From contig NZ_LAYQ01000009.1 of assembly GCF_000988205.1 (NCBI RefSeq), forward strand, positions 1 through 64,000: a stretch of 64,000 nt of DNA. The letters are read 5' to 3'. Positions 35,890 through 45,664 of the stretch are shown piece by piece. Made by a program: the position numbers and the translations under genes. The stretch's first letter is position 1. Each line of letters begins with the position of its first letter. The stretch comes from Corynebacterium minutissimum (lineage in GTDB: Bacteria > Actinomycetota > Actinomycetes > Mycobacteriales > Mycobacteriaceae). The notes below the pieces were generated by a model, which saw only the letters and a program-made list of their open reading frames with translations, was not told the origin of the DNA and did no database searches.

Positions 35890-35927
35890 CCCCTAGCCGT
35901 TAACGACTGTTGGCTAACGGCTAGGGG
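35890..35927. terminator. Terminator between regulator and hydantoinase B gene
   Basis: Perfect 13-bp stem CCCCTAGCCGTTA/TAACGGCTAGGGG with a 12-base loop, between two converging genes. On the minus strand it is followed by GAATTTCAATTT, so it most likely ends the hydantoinase transcript and perhaps both. Confidence 0.75.
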
Positions 35928-35943
35928 CTAGCCGGGGCGCTAC

Positions 35944-37959
35944 CTACTTCCAGTGGGAAGAGGAACGCTTGGTCATCTGCTCGCGGTACTGCTGGGTGGT
36001 GGTGGGCAGGAGCTCACCGGTGGCCCAGTCGAGGATGACGCCGTAGTGGCGGACCAGGTCGAGCTGGTCCAACTCGCCGGCGTTGTAGCGCTCAGCCACG
36101 GACTCCGGGGACTCCGCCAGCTTGTCCAGGCGGGTAGAGCGCAGCTCCTCACGCAGCTTCGCGGTTTCCTCCTCGTCGAGCTCGTACTCGTCGATCTCTG
36201 GGTCAACGGGGTGGATGACAACGCCGTAGTCCTTGGCGGCACGGCCCACGGAGACGTAGCCATCGATGACGTCCTCCAGCACGGCCTTCGGGTCGCGCTC
36301 CAGGGCATCGCCGAAGCCGCCGCCACCGGCGGAGGGGCGCTCGAAGGTATCGCCCGGGCCCACCGGAACGTTGGAGAACAGCGCGCCGAGGTACTGCTCA
36401 TCCGGGGTGCCGCGGTTGAGCCACACGCCCTGCGGGATGGAGGGCAGACCACCCTCGATGCCCCAGGTCACGGAACGCGAGCGGTCACAGCAGTAGCCCA
36501 TGACGGTCTTGTTCGCATCTGTGAGCACACCGCCCTTGGTTACGCCCACACCGCCGCGGAACTTGCCGGGGCCCGCCGAGTCAGTCACCAGTGCGTGGTG
36601 GCTGGTGATAACGGGGGAGAGACGCTCCTGGCCTTCGACCGGCTGGACCGCCAGGCCCGGGCCGAAGACCGGTGCGGTGGCAGAGGAACCGTCGCGGTCG
36701 ACGCGGCCGCCCCAGCCGCCAGCCATCCAGTCGTACCACATGAAGAACTCGCCCTTGTCCTCTGGTTTCTTCGCGTCACGGGTGTCCCAACCACCGATGA
36801 GCAGGTACTCCAGGTTGAAGGCACAGGCCATGGCGCGCTCTTGCATGAGTTGGGACCACAGCTCGAAGACCGCGTTCATGATCTTCTCGAAGGGGCCGGA
36901 ACAGAAGCCGGTCACCGCGTGCGGCATTCCGGCGTTGACCACGGTTCCCTCCGGGCCGAGGTCGATGTCCATGGCGCGGTAGAGGCCGGAGTTAAGCGGG
37001 ACGTCGGGGAAGAAGGTCTTGGTGCCGGCGACGATTCCGGAGAATGCGGAGCCATAGCCCGCGTTGAGGAAGCTGGCGACTGCCGGCGCGGAACCGTCCA
37101 GCGAGTAGGAGAGGCGTCCGCCCTTGATGCGCATCGTTACCTTGATGGGAACGAGGCCCTCTTCCTTGGCCGGGTCGAGGTCGATGTAGTCGATGGTGGA
37201 CCACTCGCCGTCGTCAAGCGCGGCCACACGGGAGGTGACGATGTCTTCCACGTAGTCCTGGACCTCCCGCAGCGCGGTGCGCACGGTGTCGAAGGAGTAC
37301 TTGTCCACGAGGCGGTGGATTTCGCGCTCACAGACCGCGGTGGCCTCGGCCTGGGCCTTGAGGTCGCCCATGACGATCTCGGGGCTGCGGGTGTTGCCAG
37401 CCAGGAGCTTGGCGACGTCCCTGAGGAACACGCCCTTGGACCACACGCGCACCGGGGTGATGCGCAGGCCCTCGGTGTAGTAGTCGGTCGCGGAGACGTC
37501 GAAGGAGCCTGGGACGGAGCCGCCGGCATCGGCCCAGTGGCCTTTGTTTTGCGCGAAGGCCAGCAGGGTGCCCTCGTGGAAGATGGGGCGCAGGAAGGAC
37601 ACGTCATTCATGTGCGTGCCGCCCTGGTAGGGGTCGTTGATGGCGAAGACGTCGCCTTCGTGGATGTCATCGCCGAATTCCTTGAGCACGGCCTGGCACT
37701 GGAAGTGCAGGGTGCCGACGTGCACGGCGATGTCCTGGTTTCCCTGCATCACGGTGTTGCCCTCGGCGTCACACAGCGCGGAGGAGAAGTCACGCGAGTA
37801 AATGACGAAGGAGTAGCAGGTGCGCAGAATCTGCTCGGACATGAGGTTGACCGAGGTGGCAAAAGCGTTCTTGAGAACCTCGAAGGTCACCGGGTCGAGC
37901 GTGCGGCGGCCGGAAGAGGACGGCGACGGTTTCTGTGGCTGTGTATGAGTCGTAGTCAT
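35944..37959 (-). CDS. Hydantoinase B/oxoprolinase family protein
   Basis: 671 residues from ATG 37959 (AAAGGA upstream). HyuB-like: LDPVTFEVLKNAFATSVNLM, RDFSSALCDAEGNTVMQGNQ, NDPYQGGTHMNDV, GKFRGGVGV and SAGGGGFGDALERDP. The last 80 residues are an acidic extension beyond the common core. With the A subunit just upstream (38 bases) it forms an ATP-dependent ring-opening or carboxylating enzyme; N-methylhydantoin, 5-oxoproline and acetophenone or acetone are known substrates of relatives, and sequence does not decide. Confidence 0.9.
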   Translation of the reverse strand: MTTTHTQPQKPSPSSSGRRTLDPVTFEVLKNAFATSVNLMSEQILRTCYSFVIYSRDFSSALCDAEGNTVMQGNQDIAVHVGTLHFQCQAVLKEFGDDIHEGDVFAINDPYQGGTHMNDVSFLRPIFHEGTLLAFAQNKGHWADAGGSVPGSFDVSATDYYTEGLRITPVRVWSKGVFLRDVAKLLAGNTRSPEIVMGDLKAQAEATAVCEREIHRLVDKYSFDTVRTALREVQDYVEDIVTSRVAALDDGEWSTIDYIDLDPAKEEGLVPIKVTMRIKGGRLSYSLDGSAPAVASFLNAGYGSAFSGIVAGTKTFFPDVPLNSGLYRAMDIDLGPEGTVVNAGMPHAVTGFCSGPFEKIMNAVFELWSQLMQERAMACAFNLEYLLIGGWDTRDAKKPEDKGEFFMWYDWMAGGWGGRVDRDGSSATAPVFGPGLAVQPVEGQERLSPVITSHHALVTDSAGPGKFRGGVGVTKGGVLTDANKTVMGYCCDRSRSVTWGIEGGLPSIPQGVWLNRGTPDEQYLGALFSNVPVGPGDTFERPSAGGGGFGDALERDPKAVLEDVIDGYVSVGRAAKDYGVVIHPVDPEIDEYELDEEETAKLREELRSTRLDKLAESPESVAERYNAGELDQLDLVRHYGVILDWATGELLPTTTQQYREQMTKRSSSHWK

Positions 37960-37997
37960 GTCGATTCCTTTCAAAGGAGAGTTTGAAGGCGAGGGTC

Positions 37998-40055
37998 TTA
38001 GGCGTTGGTGGCCTTGCCGATGTGGATACGGATGTTGGACCACTCATCAATTTCTGCACGGTCTCCAGGCGGAATGACGGTGGTGGCATCGAACTGGTCG
38101 ATGATGGCCGGGCCGTTGAGCTTGGCGCCGGCCTTCAGGTCGGGGCGGTGATAAATCGGGACATCGGCCCAGCCGCCGTGCGCGGAGAAGTAGACGGGGC
38201 GGGTGGTCTCTGGGAGCTCTGCCTCGTGCTCTTCGACCTCGTAGTGCTTGAAGGGCGGGTTCTCAAGCTCGCCGATGGCGATGAGGCCAATCTGGTAGAA
38301 CTCCACCGCGCCGTCGCGGTCGGCGAAGGAGTACTCGCGCTCGTGCTCATCGTGGAACATGGCGACGGCATCATCGAGCGGGTTATCGGACTCGGGGATT
38401 TCCACCGTCAGGGAACGCCACTGGCCGCGGTAGCGCATGGACGCGGTCAGCTTGAACTTCATGCGCTCCTCCGGGACGTGCTCCTTCTCCAGGCGCTCGC
38501 GGGCCTCGGAGATCAGCGCCTGGAATTCCTTGCGCAGTTCGGTGGTGTCCACCTCGTCCACCGGTGCTTGGTACATCTTGGTGATGTCGTGTCGGATGTC
38601 CACGAGCAAGCAGCCCTGGGCGGAGGTCACGCCTGGGTGCGGCGGGACCACGACGGTGGGGATGGACAGATCGCGGGCGACCTCAGCGCCGTGCAGGGCG
38701 CCGGCGCCGCCGCCGACGACAAGGACGAAGTCACGCGGGTCGTAACCACGGCGGATGGACAGCAGGCGTACCGCATCGGCCATGTTGGCGTTGGCCACCT
38801 GGATAATGTTCTCGGCTGCGGCTTCGAGCTCAAGGTTGAGCGGCTCTGCAACCGTCTTGTTGACGGCCTCGCGCGCGGCATCCGGGTTCAGCTTCAGTGC
38901 ACCGCCGATGAGCTCGGTGCCGAGGCGGCCGAGGGTGACGTTGGCATCGGTGTTGGTGGCATCGGTGCCGCCGCGCTCGTAGCAGACCGGTCCCGGATCC
39001 GCGCCCGCGGACTGCGGGCCGTTGCGCAGGGAACCTGCCTCATCGATCCACGCCAGCGAGCCGCCGCCAGCGCCGATGGTGCCGACCTCGATGGACGGGA
39101 AGCAGATGGGGAAGCCGTATTCGACCTGCCACTGCTTGGTGATGCGGATGTCACCTTCGTAGACCAGCGCGATATCGGTGGAGGTACCGCCCATTTCCAG
39201 GCCAATCGCGTTGGAGTAGCCACAGCGGGTGGCGATGTCTTGCACCGCGATGGCGCCGGCCGCAATGCCGGAGGCAGCCAGGCGGACCGGGTAGCGGGTC
39301 ACCATCTCCGGGGTCATGGAACCGCCGCCGGAGTGGAGAAGGAGCAGGTCTCCGTCGTAGCCGCCTTCCTCCAGCTGGCGGGACAGGCGGTTGACGTAGC
39401 CGGAGACGAGCGGGGCCAGGACCGCATTGGCGACGGTCGTGGAGAAGCGGTCGTGCTCGAAGATCTCCGGGAGGATTTCGGAGGAGGTGGAGACGGTGGC
39501 GTCGGGAAGCTCCTCGCGCAGGATCTCCGCCATGCGCTCCTCGTGGGAGGCGTTGGCATGGGAGTTGATGAAGCAGACCGCGACGGTCTCAATCTTCTTG
39601 CGGCGCAGGATCCCGGCGATGCAGCGAGCCTCTGCCTCATCCAACGGGGTGATCTCGGCGCCGTCGAAGTCGATGCGCTCTTCGACCTCGTAGCGATCAC
39701 GGCGGCGGATGTAGGGATCCGGAACGTCCTTGTAAGCATCCCACAACTCATCCTTGGTGCCGTCGCGGATTTCCAGAACATCGCGGAAGCCCTTCGTGGT
39801 GATGAGCGCTGCCGGTGGGAAGCGGCGCTGGATCAGCGCGTTGGTGGCCACCGTGGTGCCGTGGGAGAACACCTCGACCTGGTTGAGCTGGACGTCGGCC
39901 GACTCGAGGCCGTTCATCACCGCCTTCATCGGGTCATCCGGGGTGGAGGGAACCTTGGCTACCGACAACTCGTGGGTCTCGGTGTTAACAATCGCGACAT
40001 CGGTGAACGTTCCTCCGACGTCGACGGATACGCGAAAAGGTTTATTTCCCGTCAT
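37998..40055 (-). CDS. Hydantoinase A/oxoprolinase family protein
   Basis: 685 residues from ATG 40055 (AGAGAGG upstream); a longer frame to 40256 lacks conserved sequence. ATP-binding parts of the actin/Hsp70-like fold: FRVSVDVGGTFTDVAIV at the N-terminus, THGTTVATNALIQRR, GLEMGGTSTDIALV, then VGGGAGALHG and VPPHPGVTSAQG. Partner of HyuB next door. The divergent PucR regulator 190 bases away probably controls the pair. Confidence 0.92.
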   Translation of the reverse strand: MTGNKPFRVSVDVGGTFTDVAIVNTETHELSVAKVPSTPDDPMKAVMNGLESADVQLNQVEVFSHGTTVATNALIQRRFPPAALITTKGFRDVLEIRDGTKDELWDAYKDVPDPYIRRRDRYEVEERIDFDGAEITPLDEAEARCIAGILRRKKIETVAVCFINSHANASHEERMAEILREELPDATVSTSSEILPEIFEHDRFSTTVANAVLAPLVSGYVNRLSRQLEEGGYDGDLLLLHSGGGSMTPEMVTRYPVRLAASGIAAGAIAVQDIATRCGYSNAIGLEMGGTSTDIALVYEGDIRITKQWQVEYGFPICFPSIEVGTIGAGGGSLAWIDEAGSLRNGPQSAGADPGPVCYERGGTDATNTDANVTLGRLGTELIGGALKLNPDAAREAVNKTVAEPLNLELEAAAENIIQVANANMADAVRLLSIRRGYDPRDFVLVVGGGAGALHGAEVARDLSIPTVVVPPHPGVTSAQGCLLVDIRHDITKMYQAPVDEVDTTELRKEFQALISEARERLEKEHVPEERMKFKLTASMRYRGQWRSLTVEIPESDNPLDDAVAMFHDEHEREYSFADRDGAVEFYQIGLIAIGELENPPFKHYEVEEHEAELPETTRPVYFSAHGGWADVPIYHRPDLKAGAKLNGPAIIDQFDATTVIPPGDRAEIDEWSNIRIHIGKATNA

Positions 40056-40246
40056 GGTGGGAACCTCTCTTTCAAAGGCTGGTGAATTCGGTTGAGAGGA
40101 ATCTTGATATGGCACGAGGAGGGGAGCAATGGAGAAACGGTGAATTAAGAGCGAAGAAGGTGGAGGAAACTCCAAACAAGCAGGTTGGGGCATACTAGAA
40201 TTAGCCGGAGAAAAGTAAGATAGGACACTATTTTCCGGAGGGATAA

Positions 40247-41713
40247 GTGGCGTCACAAGATAATCCGGTGCTGCGGATCGCCGATCTCGTCGTGATGGAG
40301 CCGCGACTGCGCCGCTTGAGCAGGGCGCTCGAGGATGAGAATTTTGTGGGGCTGTGCGCCGAGGGCGATGGGGACGTGGCGGGTTGGCTAGTCCTTCCCC
40401 GGCCGGAGGGAAACCCGCGTGCCATCCAGCGCCGGCTGGTCGACGCCGCCGGGGTCATCTTCCTCGACTCCGAGTTCGATGAGCAGGAAGTCCAGGACTC
40501 GGTGGAGGGAACCGGCGCCGTCCTGTACGGCACCGATGGGATCACGCGCCAAGATGTCCGGCGCGCGGTGGATGAGCTTTTGCGGCGCCAACCCAACCTG
40601 GCATCCTGGCGCAAGCTCAGCACCATCGGGCAATTAAGCCCCGGGTTGGTCAACCCGGCGCCGGAGTCCGAGATCCTTGCGCGCTTTGCCAGGTTTAGTG
40701 GGGATTCCTTGCTGCTGTTGACCGTTGATGGCCGGGTTATTGCCGCCGCCGGCGAGCTGCCCGCGCGGAGTATCGCGCGTTCCCTGTCGGTGGTGATAAA
40801 CCACAGCACCACGACCATGCACGTGGGGCGTTGGAAGGTCTTTGCCCGGTGGCTCGACATTGCTGGTGAAAGCCCCTCCTTCGACCATGGCTACTGGCTG
40901 ATCCGCGGGCGGCAAACCAGCCAGGATGCAGACTTCGACGACCCCGCTTTCGCGGCGCTGGAGGAGCTGCTCACCGCTTCCCTGATGGCGCAGAGAAACA
41001 TCCAGCGCAACCACGTCGCCGAATCGAGCGCGCTGATGGTGGCGTTGTGCGATGAGAATTCGAATAGGGAAGAAGTGGCCACCACGTTGCGCAGGCGGGG
41101 CTTTTCGGAGCATGCCAAGATGCGGCTCATTGTCTCCGATTCCGTCAAGGATTCCTACCGCAGCGATGTGCGCGACAAGGCCTTCGCCTTGGCCCAGGGC
41201 GCGGGTGTGCCGCTGGTGCTGGGCTACGTGTCCGGCCGCACCTGCGTGTTGACTACCCATTCGGGAGCGGAGGGGAAGATCGCGGACGTGCTCTTCGGCT
41301 CCGTCGGGCTTTCTGATCCCTTCGACACCGTCGAGGAAGGTCCGGCAGCGTGGCTCCAGGCCCTGCTTGCCGCCGTGGTGGTGGAACGCATGCATTCCTT
41401 GCACCTGCAGAGCCTGGAGTTTGCTCACTGCAGCGCCATCGAGAAGGCAGCGGCCTACCTGGGCCAGCGCGGCTTGGAGGACGCGGTGGGGGAGCTCGAC
41501 CGCGCGATTGAGGGGATTAAGGATGGCGAAGAGATCTTTCGCGCCTATGAAGCTGAAAACTTTTCCGTGGCCCGGGCGGCGAAGGCCGTGGGCGTGCACG
41601 CTAATACGGTGCGGCACCGGCTGGAAGCTCTGGAGGAACGGATCCGGTTCTCCGATGCGGATCTGGTTTTGTGGGCGCTGTGGAAAGCGCTGCGCCCCCG
41701 CATGCAGCGCTAG
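40247..41713 (+). CDS. PucR-family transcriptional regulator (hyuAB divergon)
   Basis: 488 residues from GTG 40247, with GGAGGG four bases before. N-terminal purine-catabolism-type sensor domain (LRIADLVVMEPRLRRLSRAL, GWLVLPRPEGNP), a CdaR-like middle and the C-terminal helix-turn-helix ENFSVARAAKAVGVHANTVR then HRLEALEERIRF. Divergent from hydantoinase A; likely responds to the hydantoin or lactam substrate. Confidence 0.88.
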   Translation: MASQDNPVLRIADLVVMEPRLRRLSRALEDENFVGLCAEGDGDVAGWLVLPRPEGNPRAIQRRLVDAAGVIFLDSEFDEQEVQDSVEGTGAVLYGTDGITRQDVRRAVDELLRRQPNLASWRKLSTIGQLSPGLVNPAPESEILARFARFSGDSLLLLTVDGRVIAAAGELPARSIARSLSVVINHSTTTMHVGRWKVFARWLDIAGESPSFDHGYWLIRGRQTSQDADFDDPAFAALEELLTASLMAQRNIQRNHVAESSALMVALCDENSNREEVATTLRRRGFSEHAKMRLIVSDSVKDSYRSDVRDKAFALAQGAGVPLVLGYVSGRTCVLTTHSGAEGKIADVLFGSVGLSDPFDTVEEGPAAWLQALLAAVVVERMHSLHLQSLEFAHCSAIEKAAAYLGQRGLEDAVGELDRAIEGIKDGEEIFRAYEAENFSVARAAKAVGVHANTVRHRLEALEERIRFSDADLVLWALWKALRPRMQR

Positions 41714-41777
41714 GCGGCTGGATGCGGGAGCACGGAGAAGGTGTGAGAGTAGAGAGTGAGAGGGGGAGTGGAGAGAA

Positions 41778-43088
41778 CTACACCTTCTTCTTGCTGCGCG
41801 GGATGGGCTTGCCGGTAATCAGCGCGTGGAGCTTGCCGTCACCGATCTGCAGCTCTTCCGGAATGTCCTCGGAATCAACCTCGGTCATGATCTCCTTGAT
41901 GAAGTCAGATTCTGGGATGGAGGAGTTGCGAGCGATGGCCACTAGCTCACGAGCCTCCTCATCGGAGAGGTGGTTGTCATTCTCAAAGCGCTTCTTGAGT
42001 AGCTCACGCGCGCGGCGGCGCAGGTCGGCCTCAGATTGCAGGTCCTTGCGGTTCTTCAACCATGCGAAGCCGATGATGAACATGATGGCAATGCCCATGT
42101 ATCCAAGAATCGGGTAGACCCAGCCGATGAGGTTGGAGAAGCCGATGAAGGAAAGCACGAAGCCGATGAGCACGGAGATGACATAGACCTTGTAGAAGTT
42201 CTGCGGCTTGCCGCGGGTGAGGCGCTTGGCAAAGGCATAGAACATGCCAATCGCGGTGTTATAAATCATGCCGTAGATGGCGACGGACATGGCGATACCG
42301 AGCGCCGGGTGAATCTGCTCAATCATGGCCAGCGTTGGCATCTCGGCCTCGGTGATCGGGCCTACGGAGACGTAGAGACCGCCGACCAGGACCGCCAGCA
42401 GGAAGAGGAAGCATGCGCCGCCGAGAATGCCGCCGTAGCCCACCTCCTTGGCATCGAGGAAGTTGCCGCCGATGACGATCATCATGGAGACCACCACGAT
42501 GACGTTCAGTCCCAGGTTATTGATGGCGGAGACCCACCAGTTGGGCAGCGTCGTAGGAAGCTGCTGCGCCTGCTCATTGAGGTGTGACCAATCTGGGTTG
42601 GAGGTGAGCACGGTGTAGACCGTGCCGATGGTCAGCAAGACGATGATGAACGGGGTAATGGCGCCAATGGCGATGGTCACCTTGTCCACGTCGAGCAAAC
42701 CCGTCAGCAGGGTGAGGACGAGCATGAGGACGGCGCCGATCCACACTGGCCAGCCCCATTGCTGGTTGAGGTTGGCGCCGGCACCGGCAAACATGGCGAA
42801 GCCGATGCAGAACAGACAGGTTAGCGTGGCGAAGTCGAGGATTTTCGACACGATGGGCGTGGACACGGCGTTAAAAACGGAGGTGTGCTCCTTGGCGCGG
42901 TGGTAAGAGCCCAACTGGAGGATCGTGATGCCGGAGATGGTCATGGCTAGCGCGGTAACGATGGCGCCGACGACGCCCATGTTGCCGAAAGCAACGAAGT
43001 ATTGGAGGGCCTCGCGGCCCGAAGCGAAGGAGGCACCCGCGAGCACGCCGATGAAGGCCATCGCGATGCCGAATGAGCGTTTAAGCAT
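41778..43088 (-). CDS. YkvI-family membrane transporter
   Basis: 436 residues. Ten to eleven membrane spans starting AFIGVLAGASFASGREALQY, then GITILQLGSYHRAKEH, VVVSMMIVIGGNFLDAKEVG and LIGWVYPILGYMGIAIMFII, followed by a charged cytosolic tail of 90 residues. Matches the YkvI group of the amino-acid/polyamine/cation transporter clan. Substrate unknown; the neighbours (hydantoinase set and a transaminase operon) favour an amino-acid-like compound. A terminator separates it from the operon upstream. Confidence 0.8.
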   Translation of the reverse strand: MLKRSFGIAMAFIGVLAGASFASGREALQYFVAFGNMGVVGAIVTALAMTISGITILQLGSYHRAKEHTSVFNAVSTPIVSKILDFATLTCLFCIGFAMFAGAGANLNQQWGWPVWIGAVLMLVLTLLTGLLDVDKVTIAIGAITPFIIVLLTIGTVYTVLTSNPDWSHLNEQAQQLPTTLPNWWVSAINNLGLNVIVVVSMMIVIGGNFLDAKEVGYGGILGGACFLFLLAVLVGGLYVSVGPITEAEMPTLAMIEQIHPALGIAMSVAIYGMIYNTAIGMFYAFAKRLTRGKPQNFYKVYVISVLIGFVLSFIGFSNLIGWVYPILGYMGIAIMFIIGFAWLKNRKDLQSEADLRRRARELLKKRFENDNHLSDEEARELVAIARNSSIPESDFIKEIMTEVDSEDIPEELQIGDGKLHALITGKPIPRSKKKV

Positions 43089-43131
43089 GGTGAACCTAAC
43101 TTTAGGTGGATAGAAATAGCTACTTATGCAA

Positions 43132-43167
43132 ACGGGGCAGGCGGCCTGGGAAAGGTGCCTGCCCCGT
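43132..43167 (-). terminator. Terminator after the BVMO-hydrolase operon
   Basis: Perfect 11-bp stem ACGGGGCAGGC/GCCTGCCCCGT, 20 bases past the hydrolase stop codon on the minus strand and before the YkvI gene. Confidence 0.8.
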
Positions 43168-43187
43168 GTGTGATGGAGCGGAAGCTT

Positions 43188-44165
43188 TTAGTTCGCTGCC
43201 GCCTTGATGAACTCGGCGATGCCAGCGAGCTCCTCCTCGCCGCGGTCAATGATCGCAGCAGAGGTAAACAGCCCGTGGTGGTAGCCCAGAAGGTGCTTGT
43301 GCGTGACGTCGACGCCTGCCTTGGCCAGCTTCCCGGCATACTCGATGCCCTCGTCCGCCAGCGGATCGTTGTCCACCGTGATGACGAGTGACGGGGGCAG
43401 GCCCTCCGGCAGCTCGTGCAGCAGCGGGGAGAGGTCCTTCGCCGTGCGCTGCGATTCCTCCGTAACGAAGGTATCGATGAACCAGCGCATGGTGTCAGAG
43501 GCCAGCGGGAAGCCCTCCTCCAGGCGCTTGTAGGAGGCACCGTTCTCGGTTCGCTCGCGGGAGCAATCCGTGATCGGGTAGAGCAGGATCTGGGAGCTGA
43601 GCTTGGCGACGCCCTCCTCACCCACGAACTCGTTCGCCATCACGGCGGCGAGCTGGCCGCCGGCCGAGTCGCCGGCTACCGAGATGGAGCTGACGGTCAG
43701 GCCATGCTCAGCCGAGGAGTCGGACAACCAGCGGTAGGCGGCGCGGCAATCGTCGATAGCCGCCGGGTAGGTGTGCTCCGGGGCAAGACGGTAGTCCACC
43801 GCCACAACCGGGAACCCGGTGAGCACCGCGATACGGCGTACCGAGGAGTCGTGGGTCTCCAGGTTGCCCATGAGCCAGCCACCGCCGTGCATGTAGAGCA
43901 CCGCCGGGGTCTCCTGGCCGCGCTCCGCCTCCGGGCGGGGGTCGTAGAGGCGAACCTGAAACTCCTCGACCTGGAAGTCAGTAGTTGTCGGTTCCTTCTC
44001 TTCGTGGAGCGGGTTGGCGTGGGCCGAGGCTACGTAGTTCTCACGCACCTGCGGGATGGGGAAGTTATGGAAGGACTTCGCCCCACCATCGCGGAAAGGC
44101 TTCAGCGCCTTCCACGCATCCTCAGCGACGGGACGCCCGGAAAATTCGTCGTGCAGAGTGTGCAT
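43188..44165 (-). CDS. Alpha/beta hydrolase, hormone-sensitive-lipase type
   Basis: 325 residues. HSL signatures: oxyanion hole YMHGGGWLMGN, then VAVDYRLAPEHTYPAAIDD, nucleophile elbow AGDSAGGQLA, acid DNDPLADEG and catalytic His in YHHGLFTSA. An esterase of the cytosol. Lies 14 bases after the Baeyer-Villiger monooxygenase, whose ester product it could hydrolyse. Confidence 0.92.
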   Translation of the reverse strand: MHTLHDEFSGRPVAEDAWKALKPFRDGGAKSFHNFPIPQVRENYVASAHANPLHEEKEPTTTDFQVEEFQVRLYDPRPEAERGQETPAVLYMHGGGWLMGNLETHDSSVRRIAVLTGFPVVAVDYRLAPEHTYPAAIDDCRAAYRWLSDSSAEHGLTVSSISVAGDSAGGQLAAVMANEFVGEEGVAKLSSQILLYPITDCSRERTENGASYKRLEEGFPLASDTMRWFIDTFVTEESQRTAKDLSPLLHELPEGLPPSLVITVDNDPLADEGIEYAGKLAKAGVDVTHKHLLGYHHGLFTSAAIIDRGEEELAGIAEFIKAAAN

Positions 44166-44179
44166 TGTGAAACTGCCTC

Positions 44180-45628
44180 CTAGACCAGCTCGTAGTCGTT
44201 GAGCTCGAGCTTGTCGGTGAGCTCGTAGTACTCAGCAACGTTGCCGGACCAGTTGTTGATGACGCGGCCTTCCTCGTTCTTGTACCAGGAGGAGCAGTCA
44301 GCGGAGAACGCAGATTCCTCAAGCTCCTTCTGGATGCGGGTGTTGAACTCGTCGATGACGTTCTTCTTCACGTCCAGGGCTGCCTCCGGGTTCTCGCGCA
44401 GGTACGCAACGGCCTGGGAGATGTAGCGGTCCTGTGCCTCGAGCATGGCCACCACGGAGTGGTGGTTGAGGTTGGTGTTCGGGCCGTAGAGCATGAAGAA
44501 GTTCGGGAAGCCATCCACGGTCATGCCCAGGTACGCCTCCGGGGAGTTGCCCCAGCGCTCGCGCAGGTCGATGCCGTCGCGGCCAGCAATCGGCAGATCA
44601 CCCTGGAACTCCTGGGAGTAGAAGCCGGTGGCGTAGATGACGACGTCGAAGTCGTGCTCGGCACCGTCATCGGTGCGGATGCCGGTCTCGGTGAACTTCT
44701 CGATGCCAGCGGTGATGAGCTCTACGTTGTCACGGTTGAAGGTGGGGTAGAAGTTATCGGAGCGCAGGATGCGCTTGCAGCCGAAGGCGAAGTTCGGGGT
44801 GAGCTTCTCAACCAGCTCCGGGTCGTTGACCTGGGAGCGCAGGTGCTCCATGGCCTGCTCAACACCCTCGGCAGCGGAATCGGTGCCCTTGCGGGTGCGG
44901 TCGAATCCTTCCTCGCGAACCTCGTGGATCTCCTGGCGGATGGCGCGGTAGGAATCCGGGTTCTCCTTGAACTCCTTGAGCTCTTCCTCGGTGAAGATGA
45001 CCTGGTTGCGCGGCAGGATGTAGTTAGCGGAGCGCTGGAACACGGAGAGCTTCTCCGCAACCTCGGCGACCTCCGGAACCAGCTGAACTGCAGAAGCTGC
45101 ATTGCCGATGACGGCAACCTTCTTGCCGGCCAGGTCGACGTCGTGGTTCCACTCAGCGGAGTGGAACTGCACGCCCTGGAAAGCCTCGCGGTTCGGGAAG
45201 TTCGGGATCTTCGGCTTGGAGAGCTGGCCCCACGCGCCGACGAAGACGCGGCCGTAGTAGGTCTCGCCGTTGGCCTCGATCTCCCATGCCTTGAGGTCTT
45301 CCTTCCACTCGGCGCGGGTGATGCGGTGGTTGAACTTGATGTGATCGTAGAGGTTGAATTCCTCGGCGAGAGCCTTGAGGTAGCCCTGCATCTCGTCCTG
45401 GCCGGCGAACATGCGGGAGACGCCGAGGTTGAGGAAGTAGGAGTAGCAGTAGATGAGAGCCTGGGTATCGCAAGCAGCACCCGGGTAGGTGTTGTCGCGC
45501 CAGACTCCGCCGACCTCATCGGCAGCCTCGAGAATGAGGAAGTCCTTCTGCTCGTCGCGGACCAGCTGGGCGCCCATGCCCAGTCCGCCGTAGCCGGTGC
45601 CGAGGATGATGCAATCGTAGATCTTCAT
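44180..45628 (-). CDS. Flavin-dependent Baeyer-Villiger monooxygenase
   Basis: 482 residues. FAD site CIILGTGYGGLGMGAQL at the N-terminus, GGVWRDNTYPGAACD, NADPH site VAVIGNAASAVQL and ATGFYSQEF near the end. The BVMO fingerprint F-x-G-x-x-x-H-x-x-x-W is present as FQGVQFHSAEW, with Asn after the Trp in place of the usual Pro or Asp. Turns a ketone into an ester with O2 and NADPH. Middle gene of the aminotransferase-BVMO-hydrolase operon. Confidence 0.9.
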   Translation of the reverse strand: MKIYDCIILGTGYGGLGMGAQLVRDEQKDFLILEAADEVGGVWRDNTYPGAACDTQALIYCYSYFLNLGVSRMFAGQDEMQGYLKALAEEFNLYDHIKFNHRITRAEWKEDLKAWEIEANGETYYGRVFVGAWGQLSKPKIPNFPNREAFQGVQFHSAEWNHDVDLAGKKVAVIGNAASAVQLVPEVAEVAEKLSVFQRSANYILPRNQVIFTEEELKEFKENPDSYRAIRQEIHEVREEGFDRTRKGTDSAAEGVEQAMEHLRSQVNDPELVEKLTPNFAFGCKRILRSDNFYPTFNRDNVELITAGIEKFTETGIRTDDGAEHDFDVVIYATGFYSQEFQGDLPIAGRDGIDLRERWGNSPEAYLGMTVDGFPNFFMLYGPNTNLNHHSVVAMLEAQDRYISQAVAYLRENPEAALDVKKNVIDEFNTRIQKELEESAFSADCSSWYKNEEGRVINNWSGNVAEYYELTDKLELNDYELV

Positions 45629-45664
45629 GGTGGTGTGTCTCCTTTAAGTCGGTGGTGGTTCGGG

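Noticed and set aside
35953..40085. Very long open frames opposite the hydantoinase genes
   Set aside because: They mirror GC-rich third codon positions of the real genes and have no ribosome sites or domains.
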